64,000 bases of DNA from Rhodoblastus acidophilus. GTDB lineage: Bacteria > Pseudomonadota > Alphaproteobacteria > Rhizobiales > Beijerinckiaceae. Position numbers and translations under genes: made by a program. Location: positions 1 to 64,000 of the forward strand of contig NZ_JAOQNX010000019.1 in the NCBI RefSeq assembly GCF_025961575.1. Direction: 5' to 3'. Position 1 is the stretch's first letter. Each line of letters begins with the position of its first letter. This document shows positions 1 to 9,338 of the stretch, piece after piece. The notes beneath the pieces were generated by a model. The model saw nothing but the letters and a program-made list of their open reading frames with translations, ran no database searches and was not told the origin of the DNA.

Positions 1-69
1 ACTGCTCCCGGCCTCACAAGCCAATGAATCAGCTGTCATGAGCGTCAGCAATCGAAAAAGTCACAGACT

Positions 70-89
70 CTCAGGGTGAGGGCTACTTT
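70..89. repeat. End fragment of intergenic palindromic repeat, family A
   Basis: The 20 bases are the reverse complement of the start of the family A copy at 2842, including the TAGCCCTCACCCTGAG core and the AAG before it. Only this end is present. It lies just downstream of the chemotaxis gene. Confidence 0.5.
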
Positions 90-124
90 ATTGTTTTAGG
101 CTGAGAATTAGTTATCAGCCGCAA

Positions 125-1849
125 TCAGGCGGCTTGGCGCATGGCGGCGCGGCGCTCGGTGAGATCGGCTTGCACCATGGCGACAAAACTCTCCATCGCC
201 GCCGTGATGCGGTCCGCCGCCCCCGCCACCGCCGCGGACGCATTGGCGAGCTGACCGGCTTCCGCGTCGGTCCGCTCCGCCGTCACCGTCACCGCATGGA
301 CGTTCTGCGCCGCCTGCTGGCTGCGCGCCGCGGCCAAAGTGACGTTCTGGGCGATCTCGCGGGTCGCCTCGTCCTGTTGCGACACGGAGCCGGCGATCCC
401 CAGGGTCATGTCGCGGATCTCCGCCACCTTGCCGTTGATTTCGCGGATGGCGTCGACCGCCGCGCCGGTGACGGCGTGCATCTCGCCGATCTGGACGACA
501 ATGTCGTCCACGGCGCGCCCGGTCTGCTCGGACAGGCCCTTGACCTCGTTGGCGACCACGGCGAAACCGCGCCCGGCCTCGCCAGCCCGCGCCGCCTCGA
601 TGGTGGCGTTGAGGGCGAGGAGGTTGGTGCGTCCCGATATGTTGCGGATCAGGTCGAGGATGGCGTCGATCTGCCGCGAGGAGTCCGCCAGGCCTTCCAT
701 GTTTCCGGTGGCGCCTTCGGCGGCGCTGGCGGCGGATTCGACCACCAGCCTGGCGCGCTCCGCCTGCCCGGCGATTTCGCGGATCGAGGCTTCGAGCTGC
801 GCGGTGGCGGCGGCCACGGCCTGGGAATTGGCGGCGGCGCCGGTCGTGGCGGCGGCGGCGTTGTCGGCGTCGCCGCGCACGCTGGCCGCGCCGGCCGCCA
901 GAGTGGTCGAAGCCGACCGCAGCGCGCCGGTCTGCCGGCTGAGTTCGCTCACCGAACCGGCGATGGCGCTCGAAAATTCTTTGACCTTGGCCTGCAAATC
1001 GTCCTGGCGCTGGATTTCCCGTTCACGCGTCGCGCGTTCGGATTGGGCGAGGCGGCGGCGGTCATGCTCGTTGGCGAGGAACACTTCGACGGAGCGGGCC
1101 ATTTCGCCGATTTCGTCCTTGCGTGTACGGAACGGCGCGTGGTCGATCAGGTCGCCCCTCGCCATGCGGGTCATGGCGTCGCCGAGGGACACGATGGGCC
1201 GCACGATCAACCGGGCCACGCCGAAATAGGCGGCCAGCGTTCCGCCTATGGCGAGAAGGCCGAAAAAGGCCATGATGCCGGTGAACAGTCGGTCGCTGCG
1301 CGCCGCCTGCGCCTCGACCTCCTCGGTCAGGCGATTGGTGGCCGTCACCAGTTTGTCGACGGCGGCGCGATGTTCGCCATAGGCGGCCTTCAACTGCTGG
1401 AACGCCGCGTCCGCCTCCGCCCTGTCGCCGCGCGCGAGCGCGGGAATGTAGGAGTCGAAGGCGAGAGTCCAGAACCGCCGCGCCGGCGTGTCGGACTCTC
1501 GCAGCAGCATGTCGCGCACCGAGGGGTCGAGGTCCTGGCCGACCCAATAGTCGTGACGCTCGTCGTAATCCTTGCGCAACTGGATCAGCCGCTGCTTGTG
1601 GCCGTCGAGCCCGGCGACATCGTCGCGCGCCAGATTGACCTCGAGAAAGGCCTCGATGAGATATTCGGGCGGCGGCAGGATGTCGGCGACCAGGTCCTTG
1701 CCCTGGATCACTTTTTGGTAGACGGGGCCGCCGACTTTCAGCGCGCTGAGGCTGTAAAAGCTGGCCAAAGCGTTCAGGCCGCAGCCCAAGAGCATCACGC
1801 CCATGACAATCTTGGCGGCGAGCGACAGATTGATCGCAAATTTCTTCAT
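125..1849 (-). CDS. Methyl-accepting chemotaxis protein
   Basis: Inner-membrane chemoreceptor that passes ligand occupancy to CheA/CheW. Residues 10-32 and 188-212 are the two membrane segments. The roughly 155-residue periplasmic part between them looks all-helical and starts with a [20 protein letters not shown]-type segment known from many alphaproteobacterial receptors. A HAMP linker follows (about 211-263), then the cytoplasmic signalling domain (about 300-550) with the conserved hairpin tip around [16 protein letters not shown]. No CheR/CheB pentapeptide is visible at the C-terminus (ends MRQAA). The 574-residue length is normal. No che genes are adjacent, so this is an orphan receptor; its ligand cannot be read from the sequence. 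Confidence 0.95.
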   Translation of the reverse strand: MKKFAINLSLAAKIVMGVMLLGCGLNALASFYSLSALKVGGPVYQKVIQGKDLVADILPPPEYLIEAFLEVNLARDDVAGLDGHKQRLIQLRKDYDERHDYWVGQDLDPSVRDMLLRESDTPARRFWTLAFDSYIPALARGDRAEADAAFQQLKAAYGEHRAAVDKLVTATNRLTEEVEAQAARSDRLFTGIMAFFGLLAIGGTLAAYFGVARLIVRPIVSLGDAMTRMARGDLIDHAPFRTRKDEIGEMARSVEVFLANEHDRRRLAQSERATREREIQRQDDLQAKVKEFSSAIAGSVSELSRQTGALRSASTTLAAGAASVRGDADNAAAATTGAAANSQAVAAATAQLEASIREIAGQAERARLVVESAASAAEGATGNMEGLADSSRQIDAILDLIRNISGRTNLLALNATIEAARAGEAGRGFAVVANEVKGLSEQTGRAVDDIVVQIGEMHAVTGAAVDAIREINGKVAEIRDMTLGIAGSVSQQDEATREIAQNVTLAAARSQQAAQNVHAVTVTAERTDAEAGQLANASAAVAGAADRITAAMESFVAMVQADLTERRAAMRQAA

Positions 1850-1972
1850 GTCAGGCTTTCGGAAAGACGCTCATGAAACAAGGACCCAGCCCTGCTTAAA
1901 CGCGTTCTCTTGCCCGAACCTGTTGGCTTTTACTTCGTTTCTGCTGAAAAAGGACCGTTCCGATGGCCATGG

Positions 1973-2070
1973 TTCGAGACGGCTGCTGCGCAGCCTCCTC
2001 ACCATGATGGATTTCTTTATATGTAAAGTAGTGCTTGAGCCTGCCTTGGCGGGCGTCTTAAAGGGCGGCG
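1973..2070. repeat. Two diverged family A repeats in opposite orientation
   Basis: 1973-2010 reads TTCGAGACGGCTGCTGCGCA followed by GCCTCCTCACC, the inverted form of the family A element. 2034-2070 reads TGAGCCTGCCTTGGCGGGCG followed by TCTTAAAGGGCGG, the direct form. They lie between the chemotaxis gene and scpB. No gene is convincing between 1850 and 2105. Confidence 0.6.
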
Positions 2071-2105
2071 CGGCCACGGGTCAGCGCCTGCTCGACGCCT
2101 TCGCG

Positions 2106-2837
2106 CTACCCCTCTTCCGGCAGATCGGAGGCGAAGGCGTCGGTCAGCGGCTCGTCGCCGAGCGGCTCCTCGTCGTCCATCAGGCCGGCGTCGTCGCGCG
2201 GCTGCGGCACGCCAAAGCCTTTGGGCAGGCGCCCGTCGAACAGGCCGGCGGCCTTGAGATCGTCGAGGCCGGGCAGGTCCGAAATCTGCTCCAGGCCGAA
2301 ATGCAGCAGGAATTTTTCCGTCGTCCCATAGGTGACCGGGCGCCCCGGCGACTTGCGGCGGCCGCGCAGCCGCACCCAGCCGGTTTCGAGCAGCACGTCC
2401 ATCGTGCCCTTTGAGAGCGCCACGCCCCTGATATCTTCGATTTCCGCGCGGGTGGCGGGCTGGTGATAGGCGATGATGGCCAAAGTCTCCATCGCCGCGC
2501 GCGAAAGCTTTTTCGGCTCGATCTGCTCGCGTTGCAGCGCCCAGGCGAGGTCCGGCGCGGTGCGGAAAAACCATTTTTTGCCGACGCGAACCAGATTCAC
2601 CCCGCGTCCAAAATATTCGGCCTTGAGATAGGCCAGAATCTTTGGGAGGTCGGCGGTCTGGGGCAGGCGCTTGGCCATTTCCTCCTCGCCGAGCGGCTCC
2701 TGCGCCGCAAAAATCAGCGCCTCGCACAGCCGCATATGGGCGCGCTGCTCCTCGGTCGGCGCCTCACGCACGAGATGCGAGGCGGCGTCGGCGGCGCGAA
2801 GGTCGAAGACGGGGTCCTGGTCGGCCATGTCACTCAA
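2106..2837 (-). CDS. scpB: Segregation and condensation protein B
   Basis: ScpB is the winged-helix kleisin partner of the SMC-ScpAB condensin, which compacts the chromosome and helps separate newly replicated origins. The core at about residues 30-190 contains the family's two winged-helix units; the stretch LSRAAMETLAIIAYHQPATR followed by AEIEDIRGV is diagnostic. The acidic tail after about 190 is typical of alphaproteobacterial ScpB. It lies downstream of scpA on the same strand, separated by a palindromic repeat, so the two are probably co-transcribed. Its 243 residues are normal. A second ATG lies three codons in, so the exact start is slightly uncertain. Confidence 0.95.
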   Translation of the reverse strand: MSDMADQDPVFDLRAADAASHLVREAPTEEQRAHMRLCEALIFAAQEPLGEEEMAKRLPQTADLPKILAYLKAEYFGRGVNLVRVGKKWFFRTAPDLAWALQREQIEPKKLSRAAMETLAIIAYHQPATRAEIEDIRGVALSKGTMDVLLETGWVRLRGRRKSPGRPVTYGTTEKFLLHFGLEQISDLPGLDDLKAAGLFDGRLPKGFGVPQPRDDAGLMDDEEPLGDEPLTDAFASDLPEEG

Positions 2838-2841
2838 AAGT

Positions 2842-2900
2842 AGCCCTCACCCTGAGGAGCCCGCGGCAGCGGGCGTCTCGAAGGGCGGGGGCGGTCCACG
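2842..2900 (+). repeat. Family A intergenic palindromic repeat between scpA and scpB
   Basis: A 59-base element with core GCCCTCACCCTGAGGAGC, an inner hairpin CCCGC-ggca-GCGGG, and tail GTCTCGAAGGGCGG. It is nearly identical, in the opposite orientation, to 40735-40791 between norQ and norD. This is the type of small dispersed repeat common between Hyphomicrobiales genes. Confidence 0.8.
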
Positions 2901-2908
2901 AAACTGGA

Positions 2909-3709
2909 TCATTCCGCCGCGATCGCGGGCGGCGGCGGCTCGCCCTTGCGCCGCAGCCACAGCGGCCCGAACGTATGGTCCTGGCGCAGGTCGATGCGGC
3001 CCTCCTTCACCAGCTCCAAAGTCGCGGAAAAGGTCGAGGCGCGCACGGTGCGGGCCTGCGCCGGATTCGCCACCCATTGGATCAGATAATCGTCGAGCGC
3101 GGTCCATTCCAGCGCCATGCCCAGAATGCGCTCCAGCGCCTCGCGCGCCTCGGCCAGCGACCAGACCGTTCGGGTTTTGAGCAGCGACACGTTTGACAGC
3201 GCCTGCTTCTGCCGCTGCCGGGCGTAAGCCGAGAGCAGATCGTAGAGGCTGGCCTGGTAGACCGGCGCGTTGACCACATCCACGCCTTCCGGATTTCCGC
3301 GCGGAAAAATGTCGCGGCCCATATGCGGGCGCTCGCCCAAGAGTTCGGCGGCGGCGCGAATCTTTTGCAGGCGTTGCAGCCTATGGGCGAGGCTCGCGGC
3401 CAAAGAGGCGGCGTCGGGCTCCGCCGCCTTGGGCGGCGCCGGCAGCAGCAGCCGCGACTTCAGGTAGGCGAGCCAGGCGGCCATCACCAGATAATCGGCG
3501 GCCAGCTCCAGCCGCACCCGCCGCGCCTCCTCGACGAATTTCAGATATTGCTCGGCGAGCGCCAGCACGGAAATGCGCGCCAGATCGACTTTTTGGCGGC
3601 GGGCGAGCTCCAACAGCAGGTCGAGCGGACCTTCATAGCCGTCGAGATCGACGCGGAAGGCTTCCTCCTCGCGCCTGTCCTCGAAACTGTCGACCTGCCC
3701 GCCGTCCAA
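2909..3709 (-). CDS. scpA: Segregation and condensation protein A (kleisin)
   Basis: ScpA is the kleisin that bridges SMC heads and binds ScpB. The N-terminal motif FRVDLDGYEGPLDLLLELAR and the helix with DYLVMAAWLAYLKSRLLLP are family hallmarks, and the C-terminal winged helix ends near WLRRKGE. The frame stays open to 3922, but those extra codons (MGGQGVFGGG...) are not conserved and overlap the NUDIX gene on the other strand. I place the start at an in-frame TTG at 3707-3709, seven codons before the conserved FEDRREEEAF segment. Another TTG eleven codons upstream is also possible. Identity is certain; the start is not. Confidence 0.85.
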   Translation of the reverse strand: MDGGQVDSFEDRREEEAFRVDLDGYEGPLDLLLELARRQKVDLARISVLALAEQYLKFVEEARRVRLELAADYLVMAAWLAYLKSRLLLPAPPKAAEPDAASLAASLAHRLQRLQKIRAAAELLGERPHMGRDIFPRGNPEGVDVVNAPVYQASLYDLLSAYARQRQKQALSNVSLLKTRTVWSLAEAREALERILGMALEWTALDDYLIQWVANPAQARTVRASTFSATLELVKEGRIDLRQDHTFGPLWLRRKGEPPPPAIAAE

Positions 3710-3822
3710 CGTTTTTGCGCTCCATGGCCGCGAATCATTCAAGTCGAGGGTGGGCGAATTGAATGCAAGCCGCAAGCGCGGAAAAGTTTTGGCAAGCAAA
3801 GTCCACAGCAAAACCTTTTCGA

Positions 3823-4584
3823 ATGACGCAAGCGGCGCTGTCGCTGCGTGAAAAAGACGATTATGGTCGCGCTGTGACCCAGAAACGCCCTCCCCGCCCC
3901 CAAAAACGCCCTGCCCGCCCACACGACGCCGCCGCTCTCGTCCTGATCGACGGCAAGGGCGCCAAAGCCCGCGTGCTGCTCGGCAAGCGCCATCCCGCGC
4001 TGAAATTCATGCCGGGCAAATATGTCTTTCCCGGCGGCCGGCTGGAGCGCGGCGACCGCGCCATGACCATCGCGGGGCCGCTGGATTCGCGCGACGAGAG
4101 CCGCTTGATGAAGGTGGCCGGCAAGGGCGAGGATTTTGCCCGCGCCTTGGCTTTGGCCGCCATTCGCGAATGTTTTGAGGAGACCGGGCTGGCGCTGGGC
4201 GTGTCGGGCTATGGCGGGCCGGCGCGCCCGCCCGCCTGCTGGCGCGCCTATGCCGCGCAAGAATTGCTGCCCGATTTGCAGGAGCTGCATTTTGCCGCGC
4301 GCGCGGTCACGCCGCCATTTTTGCCGCGCCGGTTTGATACGCGGTTCTTTATCGCCGACGCCAAACAGATTGCGGCGCGCGTCGAGGGCGTGTGCCATGC
4401 GGATGCGGAGCTGACCGAACTGGTCTGGGCGCCGCTCGACAAGGCCGACGCTTATGACATGCCTGACGTGACCCGCATGGTGCTGAAGGAGGTTCGGGCC
4501 AGATTGGACGCCGGCTTGAGCCGGTTTGCGCCGGTTCCGCATTTCCATCACAGTCGTGGCGTGTGGCGGCGTGATTTGCTGTAG
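3823..4584 (+). CDS. NUDIX hydrolase
   Basis: Hydrolyses a nucleoside-diphosphate-linked substrate that the sequence does not identify. The fold start HDAAALVLIDG and the strand KYVFPGGRLERGD are clear. The helix part of the NUDIX box, ALAAIRECFEETGLAL, lies about 40 residues later because a segment is inserted between the glycine-rich loop and the REx2EExG helix. This split box is seen in NUDT19/CoA-diphosphatase-like members. The frame is open from 3763, but the ATG at 3823 avoids more overlap with scpA, and a GTG (VTQKRPP) further in is a third option. It stands next to the MFS gene on the same strand with a 27-base gap. Confidence 0.85.
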   Translation: MTQAALSLREKDDYGRAVTQKRPPRPQKRPARPHDAAALVLIDGKGAKARVLLGKRHPALKFMPGKYVFPGGRLERGDRAMTIAGPLDSRDESRLMKVAGKGEDFARALALAAIRECFEETGLALGVSGYGGPARPPACWRAYAAQELLPDLQELHFAARAVTPPFLPRRFDTRFFIADAKQIAARVEGVCHADAELTELVWAPLDKADAYDMPDVTRMVLKEVRARLDAGLSRFAPVPHFHHSRGVWRRDLL

Positions 4585-4611
4585 TCATCTTCAACGGGCA
4601 TAAAGCCCGCC

Positions 4612-5766
4612 ATGTCCGCCTTCGACGCTCATACAAAAAAGTCGCTCGCCGCCGCCATCGCCTGCATTTCCATTGTCGGCATCGGCCTCTCCCTGGTGAT
4701 TCCCCTGCTGGCGCTGCGGCTGGAGGCCGCCGGTTTCGCCGCCCATGACAATGGCGCGCAAATCGCCGTCTCCGGCCTCGCCACGCTGATCGGCGCGCCG
4801 CTCGCGCCGCTGCTCGCCCGCCGATTCGGGCTGCGCGTCCTGCTCGGCGCGGCCATCGCGCTCGCCGTCGCTTCGCTCGCCGCTTTTGCGCTGACCTTCG
4901 ATTATCGCGCCTGGCTGGCGATCCGCTTCGCCTTCGGGCTCGCCTTGACCGTCGTCTTCGTGCTCAGCGAATTCTGGATCAGCGCCGCCGCGCCGCGCGG
5001 GCAGCGCGGGCTGGTGCTGGGCATTTACGCCACCTTTCTGGCCCTGGGCTTTGCCGCCGGCCCCGCCCTGCTCAGCGTCACCGGCGCGGAAGGCGCGCTT
5101 CCCTTCGCCGTCGCCGCCGCGATCACCGCCGCCGCCGGGCTGCCCGTGGTCTGGGCGGGCGAACCCGAAACCGGTTTCGACTCGCCCGGCCGGCCCAGGC
5201 TCGGGCCGATCTTCAAGGCCGCGCCGGTCGCGGTGACCACTGCGCTGCTGTTTGGCTGCATCGAGACCGGGTTGAATGGGCTGCTGCCGGTGTTCGGCCT
5301 GCGCTCCGGCTTTTCCCAGGCTTGGGCGACCTTCCAGCTCACTCTGTTCGCCCTGGGCAATGTGGTGTTTCCCGTGCCGATCGGCATGCTCGCCGACCGC
5401 ACCGGCAAAATCCGTCTGCTCGTCTGGTTCAGCCTGATCGGCCTGTTCGGCGCGCTGATGCTGCCGGGACTCGCCGACAATCGCGCGGTTTACGCTTTCG
5501 GCCTGTTCCTCTGGGGCGGCGTCGTGGGCGGGTTGTACACGGTGGGGCTTGCGGCGCTGGCCGAGCGATTCCATGGCGAGAGGCTCGCCGCCGCCAATGC
5601 CGCTTATATCATGATGTATGCGCTGGGCATGATTCTGGGGCCGCCGCTGCTGGGCGTGGGTCTCGATTTCGCCCCGCGCGGCCTGTTCGACGCGCTGGGC
5701 GTCTGTTTCGTCGCCTATCTCGGATTGATCCTGTTTTTCCATGGGCCGTTCGCCCGAAAAACTTGA
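4612..5766 (+). CDS. MFS transporter (YcaD-like)
   Basis: Inner-membrane secondary transporter of the major facilitator superfamily. The 384 residues contain about 12 hydrophobic segments, the first at 12-37. The loop GRQRG-like [20 protein letters not shown] after helix 4 and the repeated [11 protein letters not shown] loop in the second half (about residue 260) fit the YcaD/MFS_1 branch. The substrate is unknown; these proteins are often drug or metabolite exporters. The gene ends 130 bases before rpmG and may be co-transcribed with the NUDIX gene. Confidence 0.88.
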   Translation: MSAFDAHTKKSLAAAIACISIVGIGLSLVIPLLALRLEAAGFAAHDNGAQIAVSGLATLIGAPLAPLLARRFGLRVLLGAAIALAVASLAAFALTFDYRAWLAIRFAFGLALTVVFVLSEFWISAAAPRGQRGLVLGIYATFLALGFAAGPALLSVTGAEGALPFAVAAAITAAAGLPVVWAGEPETGFDSPGRPRLGPIFKAAPVAVTTALLFGCIETGLNGLLPVFGLRSGFSQAWATFQLTLFALGNVVFPVPIGMLADRTGKIRLLVWFSLIGLFGALMLPGLADNRAVYAFGLFLWGGVVGGLYTVGLAALAERFHGERLAAANAAYIMMYALGMILGPPLLGVGLDFAPRGLFDALGVCFVAYLGLILFFHGPFARKT

Positions 5767-5896
5767 CAAGATGAAGACGGCCGCTATGGTGCCGTCACGA
5801 ATTCGGGCCGGAGCAATCCGGCCCCTTTGTTTCCAATGGCCTCGTCCGATCCGCTTCGCAGGATCGTATGCTGCGCCGGTTTGCAGGGTTGAAAAC

Positions 5897-6064
5897 ATGG
5901 CCAAGGCCGCCACGATCAAGATCAAGCTGCTGTCGACCGCCGACACCGGTTTCTTTTACGTCACCAAGAAGAACGCCCGCACCAAGACCGACAAGCTGGC
6001 GTTCAAGAAATACGATCCCGTCGCGCGCAAGCACGTCGAGTTCAAGGAAACCAAGATTAAGTAA
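5897..6064 (+). CDS. rpmG: 50S ribosomal protein L33
   Basis: A 55-residue protein ([20 protein letters not shown]...) of the large ribosomal subunit near the tRNA exit site. It has no CxxC pairs, so it is the zinc-independent form usual in alphaproteobacteria. The frame is open from 5741, but the upstream residues are not L33; the ATG at 5897 gives the exact family length. A strong intrinsic terminator follows within 20 bases, so the transcript is short. Confidence 0.97.
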   Translation: MAKAATIKIKLLSTADTGFFYVTKKNARTKTDKLAFKKYDPVARKHVEFKETKIK

Positions 6065-6082
6065 TCGGGTTTTCCGAACGCC

Positions 6083-6109
6083 AAAGCCGCCCTTGGGGCG
6101 GCTTTTTTG
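6083..6109 (+). terminator. Rho-independent terminator of rpmG
   Basis: AAAGCCGCCC and GGGCGGCTTTTTT form a GC-rich hairpin followed by six T residues, 19 bases after the rpmG stop. Confidence 0.9.
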
Positions 6110-6117
6110 TTTTCGGC

Positions 6118-6591
6118 TCAGGCGACGATCGCCGCCGCGCGCGCGTCGGTCGCCTGCAGGACCGCGGCCGGCGCGAGCTTGAGCTGGAGGCCGCGCTGGC
6201 CGCCATTGACATAGACATAATCCTCCGCCGTCACCGAGGCTTCGACAAGGGTCGGCAATTTGCGCTTTTGCCCGAAAGGGCTGATGCCGCCGACCTTATA
6301 GCCGGTCAGTCGCTCGGCGTCGGGGATCGGCATCATCGCCGCGCTCTTGCCGCCCAGCGCCGCCGCGACCTTCTTCATGCTGGCCTCTTTCTCGGAGGGC
6401 AGGACGAGGCACGCGGCTTTGCCGTCGACCTTGACGATCAGGGTTTTCAGCACGCGGCTCGGCGGTTCGGCCAGCGCTTCGGCCGCCTGGAGCCCGATGC
6501 GCTCGGCGGCGGGATCATAGTCATAGCTGTGACGCGAGAAGGCGACGCCGAGGGATTTGAGGTAATGCGTGGCGGGCGTTTCCTGGGACAT
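6118..6591 (-). CDS. ybaK: Cys-tRNA(Pro)/Cys-tRNA(Cys) deacylase
   Basis: Trans-acting editing enzyme that hydrolyses cysteine wrongly attached to tRNA(Pro). The YbaK/ProX fold spans nearly all 157 residues. The substrate-binding lysine in the LKTLIVKVDG strand, the segment PSEKEASMKKVAAALGGKSA, and GYKVGGISPFGQKRKLP are conserved family motifs. The start MSQETPATHYL at 6591 is preceded by AGAAAGAGG. Its ATG overlaps the stop of the upstream GGDEF-EAL gene (ATGA), so translation is probably coupled. The frame continues upstream, but those codons lie inside the other gene. Confidence 0.93.
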   Translation of the reverse strand: MSQETPATHYLKSLGVAFSRHSYDYDPAAERIGLQAAEALAEPPSRVLKTLIVKVDGKAACLVLPSEKEASMKKVAAALGGKSAAMMPIPDAERLTGYKVGGISPFGQKRKLPTLVEASVTAEDYVYVNGGQRGLQLKLAPAAVLQATDARAAAIVA

Positions 6592-8603
6592 CACGACCTC
6601 TTTCTTTCCTGACCCACGGCCGGCGCGCGCCCCGGACCGAACATTCGGACGAATTCCACGAACTGGGACACGGGCAGAGCTCTCGACCACAAAAACCCCT
6701 GTCCAAACTGCGCGCCCATCGCGCGAAGCTGTTCCGCCTCCGCCTCCGTTTCCACGCCTTCAGCGACAATATCGACGCCCATTTCGCGCCCGATGACGAT
6801 CAGGCCGCTCACCAGCGCGCGATGGGTGAGATCCGCATCCATGCCACAGACAAAAGACCGGTCGATCTTGATTTCGGCGACGGAGATGGTGGTGAGATGA
6901 CTGAGCGCTCCGCTCCCCGTGCCAAAATCGTCGAGCGACAGGCTGAAGCCAAGCCGCGCGATTTCATCCAGCAGTTCTATGACGCCGATCTGACCTCGAC
7001 CATAAATCGCATCCTCGGTGATTTCCAGGCGGATGAGGCTCGGCTCCAGGCCCTCGCCAATCATCAGCTTCAGTTTGGCCAGCAGCCTTTCCGGCGCCTT
7101 GAGAATGGCGCCGGACAGGTTGACTGACGTCGGTAGCGAAAGGGCGAAGCGGTCCCTCAGCTCGAGCAAGGCCTCGCGGTAGCGGTCGAGAACCAGTTCA
7201 TCGAGGCTCATGCCGAAACCGCGATTCCCCGCCGCGGCAAAAATCTCGTCCAGGCCGTAGCTGGCCAGAATTTTTCCGGAAAACCGTGTCAGCGCCTCGG
7301 CGCCCGCGACCCGGCCGCTGCGCAGGTCGATTTTCGGCTGGAAGGACAAGGAAAGTTCGCCCGAGGCGATCGCCTCGCCGAGCGCGCGGACGATCTGCGT
7401 TTCTCTCTCGAAGGCGTCGGCAAAGCTGACGTCATAAGGCCTATGCCCGCCGCGCCGGGTCTTCTTCGCCTCGCGCTGGGCCAGGTCGGCGGCGGCGAGC
7501 AGGCCCGATCTGTCCGCGGCGTCCCTGGGAAAACTGGCGCTGCCGCCGGTGATCGAAATGAGCGGAAGGTCCGAATTCCTGCGCTGGATGTTTCGCAGCG
7601 CCGCCTTCACGGCGGAAAACACCTGGTTGGCGCTGGGGTGGCGGTGCGCTTGAACGGAGATCAAAGCGAACTCGTCGCCGCCCAGCCGCGCGGAGAAGCA
7701 GTTTTCACTCGCCAATATCGCCAATGCGCGTCCCACGGACGCCAGAACCGCGTCGCCGACATTGTGCCCCAGCGCGTCATTGATGTTCTTGAACAAGTCG
7801 ACATCGAGCAGCGTGAGGGAGAATTCGGCCTTCGAGCTGATGAGTTCATCGAGCTTTTTCATGATGGCGGAGCGGTTGGGAAGGCCGGTCAAGCCATCGG
7901 TTCGGGCCAGTTCGGTCGCATTTTTGCGCGCGGATTCCAAAGCGGCGATCGTGCGCCGCTGGCCCTGGATGGCTTTGTCCCTTTCGTTCTGCAAACGAAG
8001 CATTTGCACGAATTGCCGCGCCGTGCCGACGCCGGTTGCGACAATGGCGGTGATGAAGACGGCGAAGGCGCCGCCGAAAGCAAACCACGGCATTGTCGTC
8101 ATGAACGGCATCGCCGTCGCAATCGCCAGCGCAAAACCCGTCACCATGGAGCGGAAGATTCGCGGCGCAAAGCAGGTGGTGTTGGCGGCCGCGAGCAGTC
8201 CGGCGACGGACACGACCGTCAGCAGCAGGCGAAATCCATCCAGCGCTTCGGCCAAGGGCCATGTCGCCATCGCCAGGGAAAAGCCGACGCCGTAATAGAT
8301 CGCTTCAACGCGGCGCAGCAGCCCTTGATCCGGCGCGCCGGACTCGCAGCTCGACGCCAGTCTGGCGACGGAGCGCGACGCCGCGAAGTCGGCGACAAGA
8401 TGAGCGACGGTGACAAGAAATATACTCGTCATATCAAGCGATGCGCTCACCACGGCGGCAAGGCCGAATGCGAGTTTCGCCAGATAGGTGTTGGTCTTTT
8501 CGCGCTCGATGAACGCTTTTAGCGCACGTCGATAGATGAATGGGTCCGCTCTCGCCTCGGCCTCGACAGCCTTGAGCGACAAGCGCGTTGTTATCTCAGA
8601 CAT
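6591..8603 (-). CDS. GGDEF-EAL bifunctional cyclic-di-GMP protein with membrane sensor
   Basis: Predicted to make and/or degrade cyclic-di-GMP. A cytoplasmic N-terminus (about 35 residues) is followed by about 6 hydrophobic helices (to about 210), a short coiled coil, a GGDEF domain with intact LGGDEFAL (about 308-315), and an EAL domain with EALTR (about 437), RLEITED, LDDFGTGSG and EGVET. Both catalytic cores look intact. The start MSEITTRL at 8603 was chosen because upstream in-frame codons (MRRCKANCRK...) are Arg-rich and unconserved. Its stop overlaps the ybaK start. What the membrane part senses is unknown. Confidence 0.9.
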   Translation of the reverse strand: MSEITTRLSLKAVEAEARADPFIYRRALKAFIEREKTNTYLAKLAFGLAAVVSASLDMTSIFLVTVAHLVADFAASRSVARLASSCESGAPDQGLLRRVEAIYYGVGFSLAMATWPLAEALDGFRLLLTVVSVAGLLAAANTTCFAPRIFRSMVTGFALAIATAMPFMTTMPWFAFGGAFAVFITAIVATGVGTARQFVQMLRLQNERDKAIQGQRRTIAALESARKNATELARTDGLTGLPNRSAIMKKLDELISSKAEFSLTLLDVDLFKNINDALGHNVGDAVLASVGRALAILASENCFSARLGGDEFALISVQAHRHPSANQVFSAVKAALRNIQRRNSDLPLISITGGSASFPRDAADRSGLLAAADLAQREAKKTRRGGHRPYDVSFADAFERETQIVRALGEAIASGELSLSFQPKIDLRSGRVAGAEALTRFSGKILASYGLDEIFAAAGNRGFGMSLDELVLDRYREALLELRDRFALSLPTSVNLSGAILKAPERLLAKLKLMIGEGLEPSLIRLEITEDAIYGRGQIGVIELLDEIARLGFSLSLDDFGTGSGALSHLTTISVAEIKIDRSFVCGMDADLTHRALVSGLIVIGREMGVDIVAEGVETEAEAEQLRAMGAQFGQGFLWSRALPVSQFVEFVRMFGPGRAPAVGQERKRS

Positions 8604-9338
8604 TATGGCGCATATCGGCCTTGGCGCAGTACGCCTGGCGAAGGCGCGAAAGCTTGACGGGATCTGGCTTGCGGCCAGGCGGAGCGCGGCCGATGGCGTC
8701 CATGGATGACGGCGACGGCGAACACTCGCGCGCGTCATGCCGTGCCCCTGGCGCGCGATTGTTCCGGGCGTTCGCGCCGCTCCGCGGGGGCTAACTTTCC
8801 GGCAGTTCGCCTTGCATCGCCGCATGGAGGACGCAGACGAGCCCGGCCATGACGACAGGATTCGACGCCGCCTCCGGTTTGCTCGAGATCACAGCAGGCC
8901 TCAACGTGACTCTGAACCTCAGGCTTCATCGATCGTCTCTCCGCTCGGTCGACATCCAAACGCGACACGGCTTCGCCACGCACCACCTCGGGTTGTATCA
9001 CCGGATTGATTAATTTATGTTTTTCCGGGAGCGGTTTCGGCGGCGTCTTGTGCGGCGCGCGCGGTTGCCGTCGCCGCCGGAATGGCGAGGACAGTTGGGG
9101 CAGCGCTGGGGCAGCTGGGTCGCTTTTTTTCGCCAAACCTGTGCGTCGCTGAAGGACGGAAATCCGCCGGGAAGAGCCTGGGGCTTGGCGGAAATGTCGA
9201 AATGGTCACGGTTCTATGGCCGGGTCCGGCTCGAATGCGTCATTCGCAATCGATTATGAACGACGGCTTGGCGCTTGATCGCCGCCCTTCGCGCCAGCCC
9301 GAAACCGGCGGCCTCGCGATCCCTTGCCTTTGACGGTT
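8604..9338. other. Gene-poor stretch, no recognised feature
   Basis: About 735 bases between two minus-strand genes. Open frames here are short, Arg/Pro-rich and match no family I know. A 54-codon plus-strand frame (8849-9013, starting MTTGFDAASGLLEITAGLN) has more normal composition and could be a small gene or a decayed fragment; I cannot decide. Confidence 0.4.

Noticed and set aside
4591-5946. 451-codon minus-strand frame opposite the MFS gene and rpmG
   Set aside because: Antisense of a well-supported transporter; the product is Gly/Gln/Glu-rich without a fold.
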